Assembly (NCBI RefSeq): GCF_900095025.1
Contig: NZ_FMBK01000005.1
Location: 1-64,000, forward strand
DNA from: Acinetobacter albensis
Lineage (GTDB): Bacteria > Pseudomonadota > Gammaproteobacteria > Pseudomonadales > Moraxellaceae
DNA length: 64,000 nt
Direction: 5' to 3'
Below the pieces are notes generated by a model that saw only the letters and a program-made list of their open reading frames with translations, ran no database searches and was not told the origin of the DNA. The position numbers and the translations under genes were made by a program. Positions 1 through 8,119 of this stretch are shown here, piece after piece; within the stretch, counting starts at the first letter, position 1, and the number at the start of each line of letters is the position of its first letter.

Positions 1-37
1 TCTAACATGGCTTAAGTCTCCAAGGGAGTAAATTTAT

Positions 38-139
38 ATGCAATGCAGTGATCATAAGGCAATTCAAGGAATAGATAAAACAGTTTGTTTTTATTGTTAC
101 GATCGTATAAATAGATTGAGACGTCAGTCAATCTTTTAA
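38..139 (+). CDS. Possible zinc-binding microprotein (33 aa)
   Basis: A 33-codon ORF starts at an ATG 9 nt after a strong Shine-Dalgarno (AGGGAG, 23-28), with an in-frame stop at 29-31 just before it, so no longer form is possible. The peptide has Cys3-x2-His6 and Cys17-x2-Cys20, a spacing that could bind one zinc ion, then a basic tail (Arg23, Arg26, Arg28, Arg29). No membrane segment is visible. It lies 55 bp before the DUF1653 gene on the same strand and may be co-transcribed with it. I do not recognise a family. That it is translated is inferred from the ribosome site and cysteine pattern alone. Confidence 0.5.
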   Translation: MQCSDHKAIQGIDKTVCFYCYDRINRLRRQSIF

Positions 140-194
140 GATCAGAAGGCTAATTTTGATTATGATAAACAGACATTTGAATAGGTAAGTATGT

Positions 195-416
195 ATGACG
201 CTTAAAGCAGGAATTTATCAACACTATAAAGGCAATTTATATCAAGTTTTTCACGTGGCAACGCATAGTGAAACAGCAGAAAAATTAGTGGTTTATCAAT
301 GTTTATATGGTGATTACTCAATTTGGGTACGACCTTTAGAGATGTTTCAAGAAACGGTTACGCTTGAGAATAACCAGATATTTCCACGATTTAAATTGAT
401 TCAAGAAATAGCATAG
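195..416 (+). CDS. DUF1653 family protein
   Basis: This 73-residue protein has the pattern of the DUF1653 family: an N-terminal G-x-Y-x-H-Y-K-G block (residues 6-13), a central [22 protein letters not shown] block and a conserved phenylalanine-rich end. Family members are short, soluble, SH3-like proteins of unknown function. The ATG at 195 follows AGG at 184-186; an overlapping ATG at 191 opens only a four-codon frame. The next gene, an O-methyltransferase, starts 46 bp later on the same strand, so the two may share a transcript. Confidence 0.8.
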   Translation: MTLKAGIYQHYKGNLYQVFHVATHSETAEKLVVYQCLYGDYSIWVRPLEMFQETVTLENNQIFPRFKLIQEIA

Positions 417-462
417 CAATAATTTTTATTCTAATTTTTAAATTGCAGTTAAGAGATAAAAT

Positions 463-1047
463 ATGAATTCGGTATTTCAGCAGCGTATGCAAACGTTGTA
501 TCAACAATTTATTGCATTTGATGCATTACAAACTGAACGTACTCAGCGCTATCGAAATATTGAACCTGAGTCTGCATTATTTTTAGCGATGCAAATTCGA
601 GTTCAACAATCAAAAAAAATTCTTGAAATTGGTACCTCGACTGGATATTCAACTTTATGGTTGGCAAATGCAGCACAAGAAACGCAAGGGCAGATCACAA
701 CGCTTGAAATAGAGCATGATCGAAGTGCTCAAGCTCAGCAGTACGCCCAAGAATTAGGTCTGGATCATGTGATTGATTTTAGAATAGGGGATGCGCAAGC
801 GTTTTTGAACAATAATTTGAATCGCTACGATTTTATTTTATTGGATGCAGAACGTGATGCCTATGTTGATTATTGGAATAATCTACAACATATGATTGCT
901 CCCAAAAGCGGCATTTTGATTGTAGATAATGTAATTTCTCATGCTGCAGAAGTACAAGAATTTATTGCTCTTGTACAAAGTGATGCACGTTTTATCACGA
1001 CAACGTTGTCTGTGGGGGCTGGTTTATTTTTGGTATGTTACCGATAA
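463..1047 (+). CDS. Class I SAM-dependent O-methyltransferase
   Basis: The 194-residue protein fits the small O-methyltransferase family 3 (caffeoyl-CoA/catechol type). The SAM-binding motif I is EIGTSTGYST (55-64), the acidic ribose-binding residue is Glu82 in TLEIE, and the metal/substrate region is LLDAERDAYVDYW (127-138) followed by VDN (154-156). The small-molecule substrate cannot be told from sequence. It has a purine-rich ribosome site before the ATG and ends at a bidirectional hairpin terminator shared with the convergent KTSC gene. Confidence 0.85.
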   Translation: MNSVFQQRMQTLYQQFIAFDALQTERTQRYRNIEPESALFLAMQIRVQQSKKILEIGTSTGYSTLWLANAAQETQGQITTLEIEHDRSAQAQQYAQELGLDHVIDFRIGDAQAFLNNNLNRYDFILLDAERDAYVDYWNNLQHMIAPKSGILIVDNVISHAAEVQEFIALVQSDARFITTTLSVGAGLFLVCYR

Positions 1048-1057
1048 ATAAATATTT

Positions 1058-1083
1058 AAAAATCAGGGGATACCCTGATTTTT
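1058..1083. terminator. Bidirectional intrinsic terminator
   Basis: Stem AAATCAGGG / CCCTGATTT around a GATA loop, flanked by A-runs on the left and T-runs on the right. It therefore works in both directions between the convergent methyltransferase and KTSC genes. Confidence 0.8.
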
Positions 1084-1084
1084 A

Positions 1085-1291
1085 TTAATTTATAGACACT
1101 CGGGTAAAGTGCAAATCATATTCTAGGTATTTGTGCACAAAAGCAGTTTTGTCATTACAACGCAATAAATTATTATAAATAAATTCTGGAACAGGATGGT
1201 AAAGTTCACCTGAGCCATTGTTATAAAAAATTTTTAAATAGCGCGAAACCGCATTATATTTATATGAAGTGACTACAAGTGTTGTGCCCAT
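1085..1291 (-). CDS. KTSC domain protein
   Basis: A 68-residue protein matching the KTSC fold pattern: an N-terminal Ser-x-Lys-Tyr block, a strand with YLKIFYNNGSGELYH, then VPEFIYNNLL and a C-terminal segment. The family is small, of unknown function, sometimes fused to RNA- or DNA-related enzymes. A strong GGAGGA ribosome site lies 5-10 nt before the ATG on the minus strand. It is a single gene between two terminators. Confidence 0.75.
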   Translation of the reverse strand: MGTTLVVTSYKYNAVSRYLKIFYNNGSGELYHPVPEFIYNNLLRCNDKTAFVHKYLEYDLHFTRVSIN

Positions 1292-1504
1292 AGATTTCCT
1301 CCAAATTTATACTTATAAATGATGTATTAAGCTTTCTATATAACTTGAAATTAAGACAAAAAGTAAAGAGGATGTATAACAATATTGTAATCTTTTCGCC
1401 TATTAATCGTGAATATTTTATACCTGAGAAGGACGTCATTTAATTTTAGTCTTATCCTTAAAATTTGTATAAAGCATTTAGCGATGACAATTTTAGAGCA
1501 TGCA

Positions 1505-1537
1505 TAAAAAATCACGCTAAAAGCGTGATTTTTTTAA
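1505..1537. terminator. Bidirectional intrinsic terminator after ahpC
   Basis: Perfect stem ATCACGCT / AGCGTGAT with an AAA loop, bounded by an A-run and a T-run. It sits 23 bp past the ahpC stop (minus strand) and would also stop plus-strand transcripts. Confidence 0.85.
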
Positions 1538-1559
1538 GTTAGTTCAATCTAATAGCAGA

Positions 1560-2123
1560 TTAGATTTTACCGACTAAGTCGATTGAAGGCGCTAAAGTTG
1601 CATCGCCTTCTTTCCATTTCGCTGGGCAAACTTCACCTGGGTGAGCGTGTACATATTGAGCAGCTTTCACTTTACGAAGAAGTTCTTGAGCATCACGGCC
1701 AATACCACCAGCGTTGATTTCAACGATTTGGATTTTGCCTTCAGGATCGATTACAAAAGTACCACGGTCAGCAAGACCAGCAGCTTCGATTAATACTTCA
1801 AAGTTTTTAGCAAGTGTCCACGTTGGATCGCCTACCATTGGGTATTCAATTTTCTTAATTTCTTCTGAAGAATCATGCCAAGCTTTATGCGTGAAATGTG
1901 TATCAGTAGAAACTGAATAAATTTCAACACCTAATTTTTTGAATTCAGCATAGTTGTCTGCAAGATCACCAAGTTCAGTTGGGCAAACAAAAGTGAAGTC
2001 AGCTGGATAGAAGAAAAATACTGACCATTTACCTTTAAGGTCTGCTTCAGTCACTTCAATAAATTGACCGTTAAGGAATGCTTGTGCTTTAAATGGTTTA
2101 ACTTCTGTATTAATTAAGCTCAT
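1560..2123 (-). CDS. ahpC: Alkyl hydroperoxide reductase subunit C (2-Cys peroxiredoxin)
   Basis: AhpC reduces hydrogen peroxide and organic peroxides in the cytoplasm and is normally recycled by AhpF. With the start at 2123 it has 187 residues, the length of the E. coli enzyme. The peroxidatic cysteine is Cys47 in DFTFVCPTE and the resolving cysteine lies in the [10 protein letters not shown] block near the C-terminus; the end matches the typical LVGKI tail. Two ATGs are adjacent; the second was chosen because GGAG lies 6 nt before it rather than 3. ahpF is not next to it. I could not identify a convincing OxyR site upstream. Confidence 0.96.
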   Translation of the reverse strand: MSLINTEVKPFKAQAFLNGQFIEVTEADLKGKWSVFFFYPADFTFVCPTELGDLADNYAEFKKLGVEIYSVSTDTHFTHKAWHDSSEEIKKIEYPMVGDPTWTLAKNFEVLIEAAGLADRGTFVIDPEGKIQIVEINAGGIGRDAQELLRKVKAAQYVHAHPGEVCPAKWKEGDATLAPSIDLVGKI

Positions 2124-2126
2124 CAT

Positions 2127-2639
2127 TGTCTCCGTGAACGAGGTTGTATTTAATTTCTAAGAGAATAGCGAATTTTTTGTTATTGCTGAAACAGTATTTT
2201 TACATCATTGAAATCGGAAAAACCGAATCAAGAAGTAAAGCGTATACTTTTTCATCAACTCTAATTCTTTATCAATTAAGTCCTATCAAAATGATAACTT
2301 AATGAAAAAAAATCAGTTTTTCAGCTTGCTTAGAGAGATGAAGGCTGATGCTACAGAATTCAAGGGTTAAGCATTTATTTTTTTAATTTTCTTGAGTTTT
2401 TCTGTCATAAAAGGAACATATAGGTCCACGACAAGGCATTCAAAGCATGCGTAAAATCAGAATACAGATGCCAGATGCAATGCATAACACAAGCTTTTAT
2501 CTCTTCAGACTTAATGTATTTTTCTAATTTTAAATAATCTTTACATCAAACGACCTGAAACGCCTTGCGCTTATCTTTCTCTACGCAGCTTTACAGCGTA
2601 AAATAGTTAGTTCAATTTTTTGTTTAGGGTACATTATCT
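2127..2639. other. Intergenic region between ahpC and hrpA
   Basis: About 510 bp separates the divergent ahpC and hrpA genes and should hold both promoters. It is AT-rich. Short ORFs are present (for example about 26 codons beginning near 2446) but none has a good ribosome site. I see no hairpin terminator, repeat or RNA gene that I could defend. Confidence 0.5.
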
Positions 2640-5600
2640 GTGGTCAGTCATTTAAATGTAGATCAATGGGTCATGGCACGTGACCGTCATCGTTTAAATC
2701 GGCTGCGTAAAGGTAAAGATGCCAGTGAAACGAAATATCAAGAATTATCTGAAAAATCAAACCTACAAGTTCGCGAGCGTCTTTCACGCGTTCCGAATAT
2801 TAAGCTCAATCAAGACTTACCCGTTACGCAATATAAAGACAAATTGATTGAAGCGATTCAGCAGCATCAAGTGATTATTGTAGCGGGAGAAACTGGTTCA
2901 GGAAAAACGACACAACTTCCACAAATTGCAATGCTGGCTGGGCGTGGTTTAACGGGAATGATTGGTCATACCCAACCGCGTCGATTGGCTGCTCGAACTG
3001 TATCGCAACGGATTGCTGAAGAAGTCGGTGAAACACTGGGTGAGTCGATCGGTTTTAAAATTCGTTTTAATGAACAAGGTTCACAGGACTCAATTGTTCG
3101 TTTAATGACGGATGGTATTTTGTTGGCTGAATTGTCCAATGACCGTTATTTGACCAAATATGACACCATTATTATTGATGAAGCGCATGAGCGTTCACTC
3201 AATATTGACTTTATCATGGGATATTTGAAGCAGCTTTTACCACGTCGTAAAGATTTAAAAGTCATCATTACTTCGGCAACTTTAGATGTAAATCGTTTTA
3301 GTAACTACTTTTTTAATGCCCCTATTTTTGAAGTAGAAGGGCGCAGTTTTCCAGTCGAATTACGTTATCGTCCCATTTCAGAAATGAGCATTGGAGGGAG
3401 TGATGATGATGAATTTGATGATTTTGAAGAAAACTTGCCACGTGCAGTCGTTCAAGCCGTTGAAGAGTGTTTTGCTGATGCACAACAAAAAGGTCATCCT
3501 GAGCATGCAGACATTCTCATTTTTGCCAGTACTGAACAGGAAATTCGTGAATTACAAGAAACTTTGCAAAAACATGGGCCACGCCATACCGAAATTTTAC
3601 CTTTATATGCGCGCTTAGCTATAGCCGAACAGCAAAAGATCTTTAATTCGGGCAGTGGTGGAAGACGAATCATTATTGCCACCAATGTTGCTGAAACAGC
3701 ATTAACTGTTCCTAATATTCGTTATGTGATTGACAGTGGTTTTGCTCGGATTTCACGGTATAGCTATCGTTCAAGAGTACAGCGTTTACCTATTGAAGCA
3801 GTATCTCAAGCTGCTGCCAATCAGCGTAAAGGACGTTGTGGTCGTATTGCACCGGGTGTATGTATCCGCTTGTATTCTGAAGATGATTTTTTGGGCCGTC
3901 CTGAATTTACCGAGCCTGAAATTAAGCGCACGAACTTGGCTTCGGTCATTTTACAGATGCAGAGCTTAAATTTGGGGGAGTTAGAAAATTTTGATTTTAT
4001 TGAGCCGCCAGATCATCGTTTAGTGAATGATGGACGTAAGTTACTGATTGAACTTGGTGCGATGACCGAAAAGGGGAGTACTGTTCAGCGCATAGAAACA
4101 CAACAGGCTCAATCTATTGTACAAAATGCCGATTCTAAATCTGCAAATTCTGGTAAATTTTCTTCAAATAAAGCAGAACAAAATAATGGCTTAACTAAAA
4201 TTGGTCAACAAATGGCGAAAATGCCAATTGACCCACGTTTAGCACGCATGATTTTAGGCGGTGCACATTTTGGTGTCTTAAATGAAGTGTTGATTATTGT
4301 GGCAGCGCTGGCTGTACAAGATCCACGTGAACGCCCGAATGATAAACAAACCCAAGCCGATCAGAAGCATGCTTTATTTAAAGAAGGTGACTCTGACTTT
4401 CTGTTTTATATTAAGTTATGGGAAACCCTACAAAATAACCGTGCTTCAATGAATGAAAATAAACGGCGTAATTTTGCACGTCAGCATTTTTTAAGCTGGT
4501 TGCGTTTGCGTGAATGGAAGAAAACCCATGAGCAACTGACTGAATTAGCACAAGGTTTAAAGCTTTCGTTTAATGAAAAAAAAGCCAGTTATGAAAATCT
4601 ACATCGTGCTTTATTGACAGGGTTGCTTTCCTTTATTGCCAATAAGACAGATGAAAAAAATATCTATATGGCAGTGCGTCAGCAAAAAGCCCGAATTTTC
4701 CCTGCCTCCACCTTACATAAAGGCGCTGCATCTTGGGTGATGGCCTTCGAGATGGTGGAAACTTCACAGGTTTATTTGCGGACTTTGGCTAAAATTGAGC
4801 CTGAATGGATCTTGCTCGCCGCACGTGATTTATTGAAACATCATTATTTTGAACCCCATTGGTCGAAAAAAGCTGGCGTCGTCAATTGTTATGATCAGAT
4901 TTCTTTGTTTGGCTTAATTATCGAACCTAAGCGTTTAATGAACTATGACAAGGTTGATCAAGCTGCAGCGCATGAAATATTTCTGCGTGATGCTTTAACC
5001 ACGGGTCATTTGGGCATTACACCGCCCTTTTTAAAGCATAATTTACATAAACTCGAAGAAGTAGAACGTGTTGAAGATAAATTACGTCGTCGAGATTTAG
5101 TGGTCGATGAGGAAACGATTTACCAGTTCTATGCAACTAAAGTCCCTGCTGAGGTTGCGAGTCGTCGGACATTTGAAGATTGGCGCGCAACAGTTGAACC
5201 ACAAAATCCACAATTTCTATTTGTGGATGATGATGCACTGTGGATGAACGATCGTCCAACTACACAGCAATTTCCTGATCATTTACACAATGGTTCATTG
5301 CGTTTGGCGGCCAGTTATCGCTTTGACCCGAGTCATGATGAAGATGGCGCAACCGTAAAAATTCCATTGGCGGCACTCTCTCAGATTGACGAAAATATTT
5401 GGTCATGGGGAATTCCGGGTTGGCGACCAGATTTGATTGACGCTTTATTAAAATCCTTGCCTAAAGATAAACGACGTAATTTGGTGCCTATTCCAGATAC
5501 CACGCGGAAATTGCTGTCTCGTATAGATGCGGTAAATTTACGCGAGCACATTTTCAGTTATTTGGCTTTCCAGTTGCGTGGTGAGCAAATTAGTGTAAAA

Positions 5601-6602
5601 GATTTTTCATTCGAGCGGGTAGACCAGTACTTATTACCATTCATTAAAGTGATGGATGAAAAAGGACGTGTTATTGAGCAAGGGCGTGATTTGACTGAAC
5701 TCAAAGCCCGTTGTCGTGCGGAAACGCATAGTCCTGTGAAACAATTAAAAGGTGAATTTAAAACTTTCCCAGAAAGCTTTACTTTTGAAGCATCACAAAA
5801 AGTAACGGGTGTCATTGTCAAACAATATCAAGCCTTAGTCCCGACCAAAGCTTTTGCGGAGCTCAGTGTAAAAGATGATTCAGGGGTGGTCATTCAAACC
5901 TTCAATGATCAGATGGAAGCAATTCGACAGCACAGAGAAGGCGTCATTCATTTAGTGCATATGCAATTGGGAGATTTGGTTCGTCAACTCAAGAAACAGA
6001 TTTCAAAATCTTTGGCTTTGGCTTATTCACCGCTTGGAGATAAAGCTAAATTAGAACAAATTTTGATATATGCTACTTTGCAAATGAGCATTATAGATCT
6101 ACCTGTCAATGCTGAAGAGTTTCAAAAGTTAATTTTAAATGTAAAAAAATCTTTCCTAAGTCGTGGACAAGAGGCATTATTGATATTGAGCGATATTTAT
6201 ATTCAATGGCAGGATATTCGTCGAAAACTCTTGGTTTTAGATGATTCCCTCTTTGGAAAAAATATTGATGATATTGAAGATCAGCTTGATTTGATGAGTC
6301 TTTCCAATTTTGTCTATGTTAAATCTTCAGACACATGGCAGGAATTCCCGCGTTATTTAAAGGCTCTAGTTTTGCGTCTAGAACGCTTGCCAAATAACTT
6401 ACAACGAGATAACTCAGCGATTGATCAGGTTGATCCTTGGATGGAAAAATTATTTAAGTTTAAAAATGACGCTCGCCTGAAGGAACTGTACTTCATGATT
6501 GAAGAGCTGCGCATTTCTTTGTTTTCTCAGCCTATGAAAACAAAAATGCCCATTTCTCCAGCCAGATTGCAAAAAGTATGGAATCAATTGGGTGTCAGTT
6601 AA
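2640..6602 (+). CDS. hrpA: ATP-dependent RNA helicase HrpA
   Basis: A DEAH-box helicase of 1320 residues, the usual size of HrpA, which acts on mRNA and stalled ribosomes. Walker A is GETGSGKT (83-90), the Walker B box DEAH is at 180-183, and SAT motif III is near residue 212; the QRKGRCGR motif VI, an HA2/OB region and the long HrpA-specific C-terminal half follow. The GTG at 2640 is kept because residues 8-25 resemble the N-terminal segment of E. coli HrpA; an AGGG lies 10 nt upstream. Residues about 482-517 form a polar low-complexity insertion (Gln/Ser/Asn/Lys rich) in the middle of the conserved region. The next gene starts 27 bp later. Confidence 0.96.
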   Translation: MVSHLNVDQWVMARDRHRLNRLRKGKDASETKYQELSEKSNLQVRERLSRVPNIKLNQDLPVTQYKDKLIEAIQQHQVIIVAGETGSGKTTQLPQIAMLAGRGLTGMIGHTQPRRLAARTVSQRIAEEVGETLGESIGFKIRFNEQGSQDSIVRLMTDGILLAELSNDRYLTKYDTIIIDEAHERSLNIDFIMGYLKQLLPRRKDLKVIITSATLDVNRFSNYFFNAPIFEVEGRSFPVELRYRPISEMSIGGSDDDEFDDFEENLPRAVVQAVEECFADAQQKGHPEHADILIFASTEQEIRELQETLQKHGPRHTEILPLYARLAIAEQQKIFNSGSGGRRIIIATNVAETALTVPNIRYVIDSGFARISRYSYRSRVQRLPIEAVSQAAANQRKGRCGRIAPGVCIRLYSEDDFLGRPEFTEPEIKRTNLASVILQMQSLNLGELENFDFIEPPDHRLVNDGRKLLIELGAMTEKGSTVQRIETQQAQSIVQNADSKSANSGKFSSNKAEQNNGLTKIGQQMAKMPIDPRLARMILGGAHFGVLNEVLIIVAALAVQDPRERPNDKQTQADQKHALFKEGDSDFLFYIKLWETLQNNRASMNENKRRNFARQHFLSWLRLREWKKTHEQLTELAQGLKLSFNEKKASYENLHRALLTGLLSFIANKTDEKNIYMAVRQQKARIFPASTLHKGAASWVMAFEMVETSQVYLRTLAKIEPEWILLAARDLLKHHYFEPHWSKKAGVVNCYDQISLFGLIIEPKRLMNYDKVDQAAAHEIFLRDALTTGHLGITPPFLKHNLHKLEEVERVEDKLRRRDLVVDEETIYQFYATKVPAEVASRRTFEDWRATVEPQNPQFLFVDDDALWMNDRPTTQQFPDHLHNGSLRLAASYRFDPSHDEDGATVKIPLAALSQIDENIWSWGIPGWRPDLIDALLKSLPKDKRRNLVPIPDTTRKLLSRIDAVNLREHIFSYLAFQLRGEQISVKDFSFERVDQYLLPFIKVMDEKGRVIEQGRDLTELKARCRAETHSPVKQLKGEFKTFPESFTFEASQKVTGVIVKQYQALVPTKAFAELSVKDDSGVVIQTFNDQMEAIRQHREGVIHLVHMQLGDLVRQLKKQISKSLALAYSPLGDKAKLEQILIYATLQMSIIDLPVNAEEFQKLILNVKKSFLSRGQEALLILSDIYIQWQDIRRKLLVLDDSLFGKNIDDIEDQLDLMSLSNFVYVKSSDTWQEFPRYLKALVLRLERLPNNLQRDNSAIDQVDPWMEKLFKFKNDARLKELYFMIEELRISLFSQPMKTKMPISPARLQKVWNQLGVS

Positions 6603-6628
6603 CATAGCGATATAAGTAGGAGTTTTAC

Positions 6629-7747
6629 ATGGGCATTCGTATTACAGGTACTGGTCTTTATCATCCAGAAGAATCCATTAGCAACCAAGAGTTAGTGGAA
6701 ACTTTAAATGCTTATGTGGAACAATTTAACCACGACCATGCAGATAAAATTGAAACTGGTGAAGTTGAAGCGCGTCGCGGTTCAAATGCAGAATTTATAG
6801 AAAAAGCCTCTGGGGTTAAAAGTCGTTATGTGATTGAAAAAGATGGCATATTAGATCCAAACCGTTTGCGTCCACGTTTAGCAGAGCGCAGTGATGATGA
6901 ACTTTCCATTCAAGCTGAGTGGGGCGTGATTGCAGCGAAACAAGCCATGCAAAATGCAGCCGTGACGGCTGAAGATATTGATGTGGTTATTTTGGCGTGT
7001 TCTAATTTACAACGTGCTTATCCTGCTGTTGCCATTGAAATTCAGACCGCACTCGGAATACAAGGTTATGCCTATGATATGAATGTGGCGTGTTCTGCAG
7101 CAACTTTTGGGCTTAAGCAAGCCTATGATGCCGTGCAGTCTGGCGCACGTCGTGTATTGTTAGTCAATGTTGAAATCACTTCAGGTCATACCGATTATCG
7201 TTCGCGCGACTGCCACTTTATTTTTGGTGATGTGGCGACGGCTTCAATTATTGAAAATACGACTAGCAAAACAGGATTTGAAATATTAGATACCCATTTA
7301 TTTACCCAATTCTCAAATAATATTCGTAATAATTTTGGTTTTTTAAATAGCTCAGAATTGACCTCACGTGATGATAAGCAATTCCGTCAGGATGGTCGTA
7401 AAGTCTTTAAAGAAGTTTGTCCTTTAGTTGCGAAAATTATTACCACACAACTCGAAAAAAATGACATTGAAGCTACACAGGTAAAACGTTTTTGGTTACA
7501 TCAGGCTAATGTCAACATGAATGAACTCATTCTGAAATTGGTAGTAGGTAAAGCTGTAGCTGAAGCAGATCCAGCATTAGTTCCAATTATTTTGGATGAA
7601 TTTGCGAATACTTCTTCAGCAGGTGTCATGATCGCTTTGCATCGCACCGCCCATGAAGTAAATAATGGTGAATATGGCGTATTGTGTTCATTTGGTGCAG
7701 GGTATTCAGTGGGTTCAATTTTGGTACAAAAACATATAGTGGTTTAA
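6629..7747 (+). CDS. FabH-type beta-ketoacyl-ACP synthase III
   Basis: A 372-residue thiolase-fold condensing enzyme. The catalytic triad of the FabH family is complete: Cys155 in NVACSAATF, His291 in WLHQAN and Asn327 in FANTSSAG. It is about 55 residues longer than standard FabH, mostly through an N-terminal insertion (30-90). The closest known type that I recall is the Pseudomonas PA3286-like enzyme, which condenses medium-chain acyl-CoA from beta-oxidation with malonyl-ACP and so feeds degradation products back into synthesis; this assignment is inferred. It follows hrpA closely but ends at its own terminator. Confidence 0.85.
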   Translation: MGIRITGTGLYHPEESISNQELVETLNAYVEQFNHDHADKIETGEVEARRGSNAEFIEKASGVKSRYVIEKDGILDPNRLRPRLAERSDDELSIQAEWGVIAAKQAMQNAAVTAEDIDVVILACSNLQRAYPAVAIEIQTALGIQGYAYDMNVACSAATFGLKQAYDAVQSGARRVLLVNVEITSGHTDYRSRDCHFIFGDVATASIIENTTSKTGFEILDTHLFTQFSNNIRNNFGFLNSSELTSRDDKQFRQDGRKVFKEVCPLVAKIITTQLEKNDIEATQVKRFWLHQANVNMNELILKLVVGKAVAEADPALVPIILDEFANTSSAGVMIALHRTAHEVNNGEYGVLCSFGAGYSVGSILVQKHIVV

Positions 7748-8119
7748 ATGTCATATTAAAATCATGCTATTAAAACAAAGAGAGTGATTCAGGAAGAATC
7801 ACTCTTACAGGTTGATTGTGATTGTTATAGGATTTGATGAAATTTGATTTATCCATCTTAGTCCCTAATATTTTTGATAAGACTGTGACAGAACACTGTC
7901 ACAGTCTTTTTATGTTTTTAATTTAAAAAACAACAAATGCTCAAAATAAAATAATAATGTGTGAGGAATGAATTTAAAGTATAGTTTTTGATCATGGATT
8001 GGTACATTATGCTAATCAGAATTCATCACTGCTTTTAGTTGGCCATCACTTTTATATCGACGCCATAATCAGTATGTGAAAAACTTAAGAACAGAGGTGA
8101 TCCACAGTCGAGGTCAGTT
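7748..8119. other. Intergenic region with two hairpins
   Basis: 372 bp without a gene. It holds a 10-bp hairpin without a T-run (7781-7805, arms AGAGTGATTC / GAATCACTCT) and a strong terminator at 7879-7911. The remainder up to 8119 should carry the promoter of the next gene; I could not choose among weak -10/-35 pairs. Confidence 0.6.
7879..7911 (+). terminator. Intrinsic terminator
   Basis: A perfect 13-bp stem, AAGACTGTGACAG / CTGTCACAGTCTT, with an AACA loop followed by TTT. It would end the hrpA-ketoacyl synthase transcript. Confidence 0.85.

Noticed and set aside
2446..2527. 26-codon ORF upstream of hrpA
   Set aside because: No adequate ribosome site and no recognisable peptide.
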